Shown here: piece by piece, positions 42,633 through 50,886 of the stretch
Layout of the letters: the number at the start of each line of letters is the position of its first letter
How positions within the stretch are numbered: position 1 is the first letter of the stretch
Source of the DNA: JAWRCU01 sp033542235
GTDB lineage: Bacteria; Pseudomonadota; Alphaproteobacteria; Rhizobiales; Rhizobiaceae
Reading direction: 5' to 3'
DNA: 64,000 nt
NCBI RefSeq assembly: GCF_033542235.1
Contig: NZ_JAWRCU010000005.1
Coordinates: 248,001 to 312,000 of the forward strand
Made by a program: the position numbers and the translations under genes
Notes under the pieces: generated by a model
The model's database searches: none
Told to the model about the DNA's origin: nothing
The model's input: only the letters and a program-made list of their open reading frames with translations

Positions 42633-43799
42633 TCAGGCCAGACGCCTCTCCGCCATAAGAGACACCGCCAGTACAAGGCACAGCAGGCCAAGCGAAAATG
42701 GCAACCCCTGATGTCCGATCAGTTGCATTGCCAGTCCTGTCGCGGGCGAGCCCACCATGCCGCCGACGCCCCATACGAACGCAAAGGCCGCGTTGCCGGC
42801 AATCAAAGATTGACCAGTGAAACGCTCGCCGAGCTGGATCAGTGACGTGGTGTAGATCCCGAACGAGACTCCACCCCAGACGAAAACGAGCGGCCAGACG
42901 AGCCACGAATTGAAGATCGACGACAGCACCAGGCAGCCGGCCAGAGAAGCCAGAACGCAGAATATCATGGTTCGTGTCGAGCCAAGCTGTTCGGCGACGC
43001 GCCCTAGCACAATTTGCAGCACGGCGTTGCCTGCGGTGAAACAGGTGATGAGCGAAGCGATGCGTGGCTCGGCACTGTCGAGCGCCGCGCCATAGACTGC
43101 GAATAAGGAAATCACGACCTGCTCGAAGGCGGCAGCGGCGAACACCGCGAACAATAGGAGAGGGGCCAATGCAAAGAAGCCGCCAACCGATATTGCCTCG
43201 CCTTCATGTGGCATCTTCGGCAGGCGCGGCACGACCGTAAGCACGACCAGACCGCACAGAAGGAATGCCGCGATACCGATCGTGAAGGGCGGCCACCCCT
43301 CGGTGCCGACCAGGCCGAGCGACAGCGGGCCGATGGCGAAGCCACCCGAAACGACCGATGAATAGAGGCCCATGATGCGGCCCCTGCGGGGCGCGGGTGC
43401 GATCGAGATCAGCCAGGTTTCGCTGATCACGTAAAGCGGATTGGCGAAGAAGCCGAGCAGGAAGCGCAGCGGCATCCAGATCCAGACTTCCTGGGTCAAG
43501 GCAATCATGATCAAGGTAAGCGCGGCGAGGATCGAACACAGCACCGCGAGGCGCGCCCCGCCCACGCGCCGCGCCAGCGCCGGAATGAAGGGCGCAGATA
43601 CGATGAAACCCAGCGGCGTCATGGCCGCCGACAGGCCGATAAGGCCGGCCGTGACGCCATGCCGCTCCAGGATGAAGCTGAGCAGGGGATAGGTCAGCCC
43701 CTGTGCCAGGGCGAACACCGTGACGGTGGCGATGATGCCCGCCATCGCAGCCCACCGGATCCGGTCATCTCGCGGCAGTGTCGTGCTTTCGGCAATCAT
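42633..43799 (-). CDS. MFS transporter
   Basis: 388 residues with about 12 membrane segments. FIPALARRVGGARLAVL in the loop after segment 2 and APAPRRGRIMGLYSSVVSGG match the general MFS exporter pattern (YcaD/sugar or drug type). The ATG at 43799 gives the expected short N-terminal tail. It is transcribed away from the ureohydrolase gene, so export or import of a guanidino compound or amine is possible but not shown. Confidence 0.88.
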   Translation of the reverse strand: MIAESTTLPRDDRIRWAAMAGIIATVTVFALAQGLTYPLLSFILERHGVTAGLIGLSAAMTPLGFIVSAPFIPALARRVGGARLAVLCSILAALTLIMIALTQEVWIWMPLRFLLGFFANPLYVISETWLISIAPAPRRGRIMGLYSSVVSGGFAIGPLSLGLVGTEGWPPFTIGIAAFLLCGLVVLTVVPRLPKMPHEGEAISVGGFFALAPLLLFAVFAAAAFEQVVISLFAVYGAALDSAEPRIASLITCFTAGNAVLQIVLGRVAEQLGSTRTMIFCVLASLAGCLVLSSIFNSWLVWPLVFVWGGVSFGIYTTSLIQLGERFTGQSLIAGNAAFAFVWGVGGMVGSPATGLAMQLIGHQGLPFSLGLLCLVLAVSLMAERRLA

Positions 43800-44041
43800 G
43801 CGGACTTCGAACCAGACCGGCAAATTCCGACAGGTGCAGGCGCCGGCGAACCACTGCAACCTGCGGAAACTCTGCTTGATCCGAACAGCGCAGTAATTAA
43901 GCCTTGCCAAAGAATTCCAAAAACTTCCAAACAGGCTGATCTTGCGGCCTTGCCTGCTTAGCGTAGGATTTCGTCCGCTGCCCCGACGACCCCATCCCGC
44001 ACGTAACACCGAATTTCAGCCATCATCTCAAGACCACAGGA

Positions 44042-44953
44042 ATGACCGACTCACCTTCCTTTCTCGACTTTCCACATCGCCTCGCTGATGGCCGCATACC
44101 CCGAGCGGTGATCTTCGGAGCCGGTCACGGCAGCACGTATCCCGGCAAGGACAGCAGCGGCTATGCCTTGGCCGCCGACGCCATCCGTGCTGCAAGCCAG
44201 GCCGATGCGGCGCTCGTCGGGCACTGGGATTTCGATCTCGGCGGCCCGTTGTTTGACGGCAAACCGGTTTGCTGCATCGACGCCGGCAACATCCCAACCA
44301 TCATGCATGACAATGCCGCCAACCGGGCCCTGATCGAGGCGAAGACGCGCGAGGTCCTGGCGTTGCCGGCCGTACCAATCCTGCTCGGCGGCGATGATTC
44401 CGTGCCCATTCCCTTTCTCGCTGGATTTGCGGATCACGGGCCAGTCTGGATCCTGCAGATCGACGCCCACATCGACTGGCGCGATGAGTTGCATGGCGAA
44501 CGCTATGGCTATTCGAACCCGATGCGCCGAGCGAGCGAGATGCCGCATGTCGCCGGCATCGTGCAGGCCGGCCTGCGTAGCGTCGGCAGCGCACGCCTCA
44601 CCGAAATCGAAGCGGCGCGGCGATATGGCAGCCGGTTCGTGACCGCCCGCGAGATTCACTCCCAGGGGGTCGAAGCCGTTCTCCGGCATATCCCGGAAGG
44701 AGCGCGGGTGGTCGTCACGCTCGACTGCGACGGCATCGACCCCGGCATCATGCCGGGCGTAGCGGCGCGCACGCCTGGCGGCCTCACTTATACGCAGGTG
44801 ATCGACCTCATCGCGGGTCTCGGCCGGCGGGCCAGGATTGCAGGATTCGACCTTGTCGAGCTCTATCCTCCCGCCGACATTGACGGCCTGTCGGCCCTGA
44901 CCGCCGCGCGCCTTATCGTCAATGCAGTCGGCGCCATCGTCCGGCAGGTTTGA
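44042..44953 (+). CDS. Agmatinase/arginase-family ureohydrolase
   Basis: 303 residues. Binuclear manganese motifs: GGDDSV (about 118-123), IDAHIDWRDE and LDCDGIDP. The first motif is normally GGDHS; here His is replaced by Asp, an unusual metal ligand change. The other ligands are intact, so activity is plausible. The family cleaves a guanidino group (agmatine, guanidinobutyrate, arginine) to urea. It is divergent from the MFS gene and 85 bp ahead of the wHTH-TPR regulator gene on the same strand. Confidence 0.87.
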   Translation: MTDSPSFLDFPHRLADGRIPRAVIFGAGHGSTYPGKDSSGYALAADAIRAASQADAALVGHWDFDLGGPLFDGKPVCCIDAGNIPTIMHDNAANRALIEAKTREVLALPAVPILLGGDDSVPIPFLAGFADHGPVWILQIDAHIDWRDELHGERYGYSNPMRRASEMPHVAGIVQAGLRSVGSARLTEIEAARRYGSRFVTAREIHSQGVEAVLRHIPEGARVVVTLDCDGIDPGIMPGVAARTPGGLTYTQVIDLIAGLGRRARIAGFDLVELYPPADIDGLSALTAARLIVNAVGAIVRQV

Positions 44954-45038
44954 AATCCTGCTTCCCACCTCACCCGCGATACTGTTCCAGACTATCAGCG
45001 GCAGAATGTTTCCGTGAGAAAATGAAACGGGCTATAGG

Positions 45039-46553
45039 ATGCGCATGCAGGGATCGCGCTTCGCCTTTGGTCCGTTCGTGCTTGATTTCGCTGCGGGCAC
45101 GCTTCTTCGGAACGATGCCCCCGTCGCCGTTGGCTACCGCGGACTCAGGCTGCTTGCGGCGCTGGTTGGACGGGCCGGCGAAATCCTGGGCAAGGCCGAA
45201 TTGATAGATGAGGTGTGGCAGGGCAGGGCAGTCGAGGAAGGCAATCTCACCGTCCAGATCGCGCTACTGCGAAGGCTGCTTGGCCCGAACGCCGAGGGCG
45301 GCGAATGGATCGCCACGATCCCTCGCGTCGGCTATCGCTTCACGGCGGCCGTCGAACAGCTCGGCAGCGGAAAACGGGAACCATTGCAGCCGCCCGGCAA
45401 ACCATCGATAGCCGTGCTGCCCTTCGTCAATGTCAGCAATGATCCCGAGCAGCAGTCCTTCGCGGATGGGCTGACCGAGGACCTGATCACCGACCTGTCC
45501 AGGATCTCCAGCCTGTTCGTCATCGCGCGCAACCCAGCCTTCGCCTGCAAGGGAAAGGCGACGGATGTGCTCGGGGCCGCCCAGGAACTTGGCGTGCGCT
45601 ACCTGCTGGAAGGCAGCGCAAGACGCGCCGCGGGACGCGTGCGCATCAATGCACAGCTGGTGGACACGGTAAGCGGCGATCATCTATGGGCGGAACGCTT
45701 CGATCGCAGCCTGCAGGACATTTTTGCCGTTCAGGACGAGGTCGCCGGCAAGATCGTGGAGGCGCTGCTCGGCCGGCTGCGCACACCGACGCCGCGCAAT
45801 CGGCCCAAAGATCTCGAGGCTTACGAACTCTGCCTGCGGGCACGCAAGCTGATGGATGATACCCCACAGTCGGCGCAGGAAGCGCATCTGATGCTCACGC
45901 GCGCGATCTCGCTCGACCCGGAATATGCCGAACCCTATCGCTGGCTTGCCTTGAACCACTGGATGGGATGGGTGCATTCCGGCGGACCAACCGAATCCAG
46001 CCGTAGCATTGCTCTGGATCTGGCGCGCAAAGCCGTGGCGATCGACCCCGACGATCCCGGCTGCCGCTGGGTCCTGGCTTACCTGCTTGCATATGAGCGC
46101 AGCTTCGCCGAGGCGGATGCTGAATTCGCCAAGGCGATCGAACTCGACCCACATGAGGCCGATACATGGGCGGCGTTGTCCGACATCACGATCCTGGCCG
46201 GGCGGATCGGGGAGGGGATTGAGCACATTCGCAAGGCGTTTCGGCTGAACCCCTTTCCGGCAAGCTGGTACTATCTGACGCTCGGCCAGGCGCAATACGC
46301 GGCCGGCGAATACGAAGCCGCTGTCGAGACACTGCGCCGGGACGAGACTTATCGTACAAGCTCACGCCGTTTCCTGGCGGCAAGCCTTGCCAAGCTCGGC
46401 CGGCTCGACGAGGCGCGGACAGAGGTCGAATTGTTCCTCGTCAGCAACCCGCATTTCACAACCCGCCACTGGGCCGCGACGGAACCATTCCGCGACGCTG
46501 CGACGCTCGAGCATTTCATCGACGGCTACCGCAAGGCCGGTCTTCCGGAATGA
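45039..46553 (+). CDS. wHTH / TolB-like / TPR regulator (CadC/adenylate-cyclase-associated type)
   Basis: 504 residues in three parts: an OmpR/PhoB-type winged helix (about 1-100; ELIDEVW...NLTVQIALLRRLLG...IPRVGYRFTA), a TolB/FlgO-like domain (about 125-240; IAVLPFVNVSNDPEQQSFAD, TEDLITDLSRI), and TPR repeats to the C-terminus (DPEYAEPYRWLALNHW, ELDPHEADTWAALSDI). No membrane segment is seen between the DNA-binding and sensing parts, so it is soluble, unlike CadC. Such proteins are common in Rhizobiales and their signals are mostly unknown. Candidate targets are the ureohydrolase and MFS genes next to it. Confidence 0.88.
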   Translation: MRMQGSRFAFGPFVLDFAAGTLLRNDAPVAVGYRGLRLLAALVGRAGEILGKAELIDEVWQGRAVEEGNLTVQIALLRRLLGPNAEGGEWIATIPRVGYRFTAAVEQLGSGKREPLQPPGKPSIAVLPFVNVSNDPEQQSFADGLTEDLITDLSRISSLFVIARNPAFACKGKATDVLGAAQELGVRYLLEGSARRAAGRVRINAQLVDTVSGDHLWAERFDRSLQDIFAVQDEVAGKIVEALLGRLRTPTPRNRPKDLEAYELCLRARKLMDDTPQSAQEAHLMLTRAISLDPEYAEPYRWLALNHWMGWVHSGGPTESSRSIALDLARKAVAIDPDDPGCRWVLAYLLAYERSFAEADAEFAKAIELDPHEADTWAALSDITILAGRIGEGIEHIRKAFRLNPFPASWYYLTLGQAQYAAGEYEAAVETLRRDETYRTSSRRFLAASLAKLGRLDEARTEVELFLVSNPHFTTRHWAATEPFRDAATLEHFIDGYRKAGLPE

Positions 46554-46702
46554 AGCGCTTAGCCGTGCCCATAGGCCGAGGCTCGCCGGAGTCGGCCCAA
46601 GTCTTATATGATGTCATGCAGCCGCGATCTGCTGCACAAACCCGACGCTCGTATGCGCTGCCGCAATGTCTTCGGTTCGCGCTGGCAATCCAGGAGATGA
46701 TC

Positions 46703-47809
46703 ATGGCGCAGCCTGCACTTTTCCAACCGATAAGCATTCGCGACCTTCATCTCTCCAATCGGATCGTGATCGCTCCGATGTGCCAGTATTCCGCGGAGGA
46801 CGGATGCATGAACGACTGGCATCTCGTTCATCTCGGTCACCTAGCGCTCTCTGGTGCGGCGCTGCTGACCATCGAAGCGACGGCGGTTCTCCCCGAAGGC
46901 CGCATAAGCTGGGCTGATGTCGGGCTGTGGGACGACAAGACGGAGGCTGCAATGGGTCGCACACTGGAAGGCGTGCGGCGCTGCTCGGACATGCCGATCG
47001 GGATCCAGCTCGCCCATGCCGGGCGAAAAGCCTCGAGCGTGGTACCTTGGGAAGGCGGTGGACAATATCCGCCTTCAGATCCGCGGGGCTGGCAGGCCGT
47101 GGCTCCATCGGCGATTCCTTTTGCCGAACGTGAAGTCGCGCCAACTGAACTGGATCGGGAAGGCATTCGGCGGGTGCGAGATGCGTTTGCCGCATCAGCG
47201 GTCCGTGCCGCCCGACTAGGACTTGACGTGGTCCAGCTCCACGTGGCCCACGGCTACCTGATGCACCAGTTCCTGTCGCCGCTTTCCAATCAGCGGACCG
47301 ACGAATATGGCGGCTCGCTCGAGAACCGGATGCGCTTTCCGCTTGAGGTCTTCGACGCGGTGCGTGCCGCGTTTCCCGCGCAGAAGCCGGTTTCTGTGAG
47401 AGTATCTGCCACGGATTGGGTGAAGGGTGGCTGGGACATCGAGCAGACGATCGCTTTCGCTGAAAAGCTCGAAGAACGAGGCTGCGACGCGCTTCATGTC
47501 TCGAGCGGAGGTCTGCATCCCGCGCAAGCCATCCCAGTAGGACCGAGCTATCAGGTGCCGCTTGCTCGCGCGGTCAAATCTGCCGTCCGCATGCCGGTGA
47601 TCGCAGTCGGATTGATCACCGGGTTCGAGCAGGCCGAGGCAATCGTCGCAACTGGCGATGCCGACATGATAGCCTTGGCCCGAGCGATCCTCTATGACCC
47701 GCGCTGGCCATGGCACGCTGCGGCGGAACTCGGCGCCAAGGTCCGGCCGCCCAAGCAGTATCTCCGCTCTCAGCCGCGACGATTCAAGGACCTGTTCGGA
47801 CGAGAGTGA
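46703..47809 (+). CDS. NADH:flavin oxidoreductase, old yellow enzyme family (YqjM-like)
   Basis: 368 residues, FMN-binding TIM barrel. YqjM-type features: Cys in IVIAPMCQYSAEDG, GAALLTIEATAV, QLAHAGRKAS, the long HVAHGYLMHQFLSP motif followed by TDEYGGSLENR, and the phosphate-binding ARAILYDPRWPWHAA near the C-terminus. It reduces activated C=C bonds of enones or nitro compounds. The ATG at 46703 has AGGAG six bases upstream. It overlaps the convergent DUF1993 gene by 40 bp at the 3' end. Confidence 0.92.
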   Translation: MAQPALFQPISIRDLHLSNRIVIAPMCQYSAEDGCMNDWHLVHLGHLALSGAALLTIEATAVLPEGRISWADVGLWDDKTEAAMGRTLEGVRRCSDMPIGIQLAHAGRKASSVVPWEGGGQYPPSDPRGWQAVAPSAIPFAEREVAPTELDREGIRRVRDAFAASAVRAARLGLDVVQLHVAHGYLMHQFLSPLSNQRTDEYGGSLENRMRFPLEVFDAVRAAFPAQKPVSVRVSATDWVKGGWDIEQTIAFAEKLEERGCDALHVSSGGLHPAQAIPVGPSYQVPLARAVKSAVRMPVIAVGLITGFEQAEAIVATGDADMIALARAILYDPRWPWHAAAELGAKVRPPKQYLRSQPRRFKDLFGRE

Positions 47810-48330
47810 CTCTTTGAGCAAAGAAAGCCACCGACCTGGCTCAGATAGTCCATCTTGCCGATCGACATGCCTGTGTGACGGAGAATGTCGTAGGCGGTCA
47901 CGATATGAAAGTAGAAATGGGGGAGGGCCCACGACCTCAGGAAGCGAAGGCCGTCCATTTCGATGATCTTGTTGTCGGAGATCTCGATGCTGCAATCCCG
48001 CGTCTCGGCTCCCTCAAAGTCGTCTGCAGGAATGGCGCGAACCAGTCTGATAGTCTCATCAATCTGCGTCTCGCAGCCGATCAGTGTCGTTTCGGTTTCG
48101 GGCATGGGCGCAGCCGGACGACCCGCCAGGCGCGAAACGCCGTCGCGTGCGTAATAGGCCGCCTGCTGGACCTGTTGGGCCAACGTGTACATGTCGGGGG
48201 CAAGCCGAGCATTCACGAGATCCAACTTCTCTTTTTCTGCGAAGTTGACGGCTTTGCCGAAAATCGACGACAGGCTTTCGAGCATCGGCGCGAAGCTGTC
48301 GACGGCCATGGTGTGCATCGAGATCTTCAT
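47770..48330 (-). CDS. DUF1993 family protein
   Basis: 186 residues. The N-terminus MKISMHTMAVDSFAPMLESL and the LPHFYFHIVTAYDILRHTG stretch near the C-terminus are typical of DUF1993, a four-helix DinB-like family. Three His residues (in the N-terminal MHTM and the HFYFHIV region) may form the DinB-type metal site. The last 20 residues (after GKMDYLSQ) are basic and atypical, perhaps an extension into the convergent gene. GGAGGCAAGCATC precedes the ATG. Last gene of the ArsR-AHSA1 cassette. Function unknown, often with stress or detoxification genes. Confidence 0.82.
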   Translation of the reverse strand: MKISMHTMAVDSFAPMLESLSSIFGKAVNFAEKEKLDLVNARLAPDMYTLAQQVQQAAYYARDGVSRLAGRPAAPMPETETTLIGCETQIDETIRLVRAIPADDFEGAETRDCSIEISDNKIIEMDGLRFLRSWALPHFYFHIVTAYDILRHTGMSIGKMDYLSQVGGFLCSKSHSRPNRSLNRRG

Positions 48331-48344
48331 GATGCTTGCCTCCG

Positions 48345-48821
48345 TCACATCGTTTTCAAATATTCCACGAGTCGATCAGAGCTGGCTTCAATCGGCTTGG
48401 TGAAGCCGATGGCCAACGCAGCTTCGCGATCCGAGAAGCTTTGAAAACGCGCGACCATCGTCCACTCGGTCTGACTCCCCAGTGCCTCGAGCATAACGGT
48501 GACGGCGGCACCGGGCGGACCTTTTTGAACCGTTCCGCTATCTGTTGACCGCCATGCGAGCCGTGCGGGCTTCTCTACCTCGATAAAGACGAAGCTCATA
48601 TGCAGCTCACGCCCATCCGGAAACCGCATTACATGCGTCCAGAGACCACCAGGGCGCACGTCCATTTCGCAAACCGGGTTGGAGACCCCTGCGCCGCCCC
48701 ACCATTTCCGTACATGTCGAGCATCTGTGATCGCCTGCCATACCAGGTCACGCGGCGCCTCATAAGTTCGCTTCATGACGATCACTGGCTCGTTTTCGGG
48801 AATTTCCGTTCGCGTGTTCAT
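48345..48821 (-). CDS. SRPBCC/AHSA1-family protein
   Basis: 158 residues, START-like fold: VMKRTYEAPRDLVWQAITDA at the N-terminus, RKWWGG, GGLWTHVMRFPDGRELHM in the middle. Members bind hydrophobic ligands and frequently pair with an ArsR regulator. The ATG overlaps the ArsR stop by four bases (ATGA), the usual ArsR-AHSA1 coupling, and the DUF1993 gene follows after 14 bp. Cytoplasmic; ligand unknown. Confidence 0.9.
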   Translation of the reverse strand: MNTRTEIPENEPVIVMKRTYEAPRDLVWQAITDARHVRKWWGGAGVSNPVCEMDVRPGGLWTHVMRFPDGRELHMSFVFIEVEKPARLAWRSTDSGTVQKGPPGAAVTVMLEALGSQTEWTMVARFQSFSDREAALAIGFTKPIEASSDRLVEYLKTM

Positions 48822-49156
48822 TCTGACCTCTCGTTTTGCTGGACCGCGTCGAGGTAGTCGCCGAGGCTGTCCAGGTTGCGTTCCCAGAATTCCTTGAAGT
48901 CGGTGAGCCAAGCCGCCACAGCCTTGAGTGGCTCGGCCTCGAGATGGCAAGGCCGCCATTGCGCCTCCCGTCCGCGCGAAATCAGCCCCGCGTTCTCAAG
49001 CACTTTCAGGTGCTTGGAGATGGCGGCGACACTCATGTCGTAAGGTTCCGCCAGTTCGCCGACTGTCGAGTCGCCTCGCGCCAAGCGGGCGAGAAGGCCC
49101 CGCCGAGTTGGGTCTGCCACAGCAAAGAGCGTGGCGCTCAAAGGATCGCTTGCCAT
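48818..49156 (-). CDS. ArsR-family transcriptional regulator
   Basis: 112-residue winged-helix repressor: ADPTRRGLLARLARGDSTVG, YDMSVAAISKHLKVLENAGL (recognition helix, about 40-59), then the C-terminal LEAEPLKAVAAWLTDFKEFW helix shared by the ArsR-AHSA1 subgroup. There is no metal-binding Cys pair, so it does not sense metal in the classical way. Strong dyads directly upstream suggest autoregulation. Confidence 0.93.
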   Translation of the reverse strand: MASDPLSATLFAVADPTRRGLLARLARGDSTVGELAEPYDMSVAAISKHLKVLENAGLISRGREAQWRPCHLEAEPLKAVAAWLTDFKEFWERNLDSLGDYLDAVQQNERSE

Positions 49157-49158
49157 AT

Positions 49159-49197
49159 GTATTCAACCGACTAGTTGACAACCATTCGGTTGAATAC
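49159..49197. promoter_or_regulatory. ArsR operator with overlapping dyads
   Basis: Outer arms GTATTCAACCGA (49159-49170) and TCGGTTGAATAC (49186-49197) are perfect complements. Inside, TCAAC/GTTGA (49163-49178) and CAACC-ATTC-GGTTG (49179-49192) form two smaller dyads side by side. It starts two bases upstream of the ArsR start codon. TTCAACC/GGTTGAA arms are what I would expect for the ArsR-AHSA1 subgroup. Confidence 0.7.
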
Positions 49198-49296
49198 ACC
49201 GGATCAGGCTGTACCGTCAATGGCCGCCAGCCTCGTCAAAGTTCGATGGCGAATCCTTGAGGGGTAGTTTTGCGCTCGGTCTGGGAAGCAGGCGGA

Positions 49297-50211
49297 CTAT
49301 TGCGCGAGGAAATCCGTGACGAGCTTGATCGTAGCGTCCGGGTTTTCCTCCATGATCCAATGTCCGGAGGCAGGTACAATCCCGGCGGTCACGTCTGTCG
49401 CGACATAGCGTAGATCGTCCGCCTGGGCCGTGCCGAAGGATTTTTCGGCACCTAGCGCCAGCACCGGCATGGCGACCTTGCCGCCCTTGGCAAGGAGCTC
49501 CTTGTTGTCGGAGGCGTCCTGGGAGAAGGCGGCGAACTGCTCGAAGGCATCGTGCATGGCGTGGGGTCGAGCGTAGAGCTTGGAATAATGCACTCGCGTC
49601 GCTTCATCGATCGCCTTGGGATTGGCCGACAGCTCATTCCAGAACCGGTCAAGATAGATGCGCTCGCGGCCTGCAACCAATCGCTCCATGTCGGGGCCGC
49701 GGAAGTTGAAGTGCCACAAGAGCGGCAGGCGGATGATGTTGTCCCAATCGCCGATACCAGGCAGCGGAGCATCGATCACGGCCCAGCGTGTGACTCGGTC
49801 GCGATACTGGGCGACAAAGGCGTAGCCCACCATGTTGCCGATATCGTGGGTGACGAGGTCGACCTTGTCGATCTTCAGATGATCCAGGATGCCGGCAATG
49901 TCGACCGCCTGGTTCTTCTTGGTGTAGCCGGTATCTGGATGGGCCGAGAGCCCCATGCCGCGCAGGTCCGGCACGATTACTGTATGGTCTTTCATCAGCT
50001 TTGCGGCGAGCGGTGCCCACATATCGCCGCTGTCGCCGAAGCCATGCAGCAGGAGCACGGCAGGCCCCTTGCCGCCAACGCGGACGTAAAGGCTCGTTCC
50101 ATTGGTCTCGATGGACTGCCGCTTGAATTCCGGCGGGAAGGGGACGATGCGGGCTGTTGCCGGCAAGGTGAAGAGCATCACACCTAACGCAGCCATCATT
50201 ACCTTGCGCAT
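49297..50211 (-). CDS. Secreted alpha/beta hydrolase, epoxide-hydrolase type (Cif-like)
   Basis: 304-residue precursor with a signal peptide (MRKVMMAALGVMLFTLPATA). The oxyanion motif is LLLHGFGDSGD; the nucleophile position is Asp in LVTHDIGNMVGYAF, which marks epoxide hydrolases and dehalogenases instead of serine esterases; the His is in ASGHWIMEENP. A secreted epoxide hydrolase with HDIG is reminiscent of the Pseudomonas Cif family. It is co-oriented with and 140 bp upstream of ArsR. Probable periplasmic or secreted detoxification of an epoxide or related electrophile. GAGGATGAC precedes the ATG. Confidence 0.83.
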   Translation of the reverse strand: MRKVMMAALGVMLFTLPATARIVPFPPEFKRQSIETNGTSLYVRVGGKGPAVLLLHGFGDSGDMWAPLAAKLMKDHTVIVPDLRGMGLSAHPDTGYTKKNQAVDIAGILDHLKIDKVDLVTHDIGNMVGYAFVAQYRDRVTRWAVIDAPLPGIGDWDNIIRLPLLWHFNFRGPDMERLVAGRERIYLDRFWNELSANPKAIDEATRVHYSKLYARPHAMHDAFEQFAAFSQDASDNKELLAKGGKVAMPVLALGAEKSFGTAQADDLRYVATDVTAGIVPASGHWIMEENPDATIKLVTDFLAQ

Positions 50212-50886
50212 GTCATCCTCCTGAAATGTTGAGCATTGAACCGAGCTGCGCGCTGCGCAACGCGGCATCAATGGTTCGACCCAGTATCAGCAGCAACCCG
50301 ATTGGCAAGGCAGCTACGGCTGTGCACGCGAATACAGACAAGAATCCGGAACCAATCGATCCCGAAGTCAAGCCGCATTACTCGCCTGAACAATTCCGCA
50401 GCCCCCAGCTGCGTCCGCGCCATTCGTACATGGCGTGCGCGCAAAATCAATGAATCGGCCGAAAGCGGGCGCCCGGCGCGTAAGTAGGCGGGCGGGCTGT
50501 ACTGACGGTTGACTACATGAGCAGGACCGACTCCAAGGCACAATAGACGTCTACATTGGCTCGGCGCATACTCGCCCCGCATGAGAACATGCGAAAGGAC
50601 GGGCTGTGGTGCGGGCTCTGCCGCATGACGGGCACATCGAAATCAACGCTGGTACTGGTCGGTGTCAGCCTCCACGAAGCTCGTTGTTGGGACTGGCAGG
50701 CCGCGATCAACCCCGACGGTCTGCCCACCTGCTCGAACGCGGGCGTTCGATCTTGGTGTCGGGCAAGTCCGGCGAAATGGAGGCTCGCGTACGACAAGTG
50801 GACGGCCAATCCAGTATTCTTGGTCCGTCGAATCGTCAGCCTCCGGTTCTGCCCTTCGAAATCGCAGGTTATGGCGGAGTGTTGCG
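50212..50886. other. Intergenic region before the RND efflux operon
   Basis: About 675 bp between two divergent genes. No open frame has motif support. Codon composition is mixed and there are stop codons in all frames, so decayed sequence is possible. It must carry the promoters of the hydrolase and the efflux operon, but no consensus promoter was clear. GGAG eight bases before the efflux ATG is the ribosome binding site. Confidence 0.5.
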
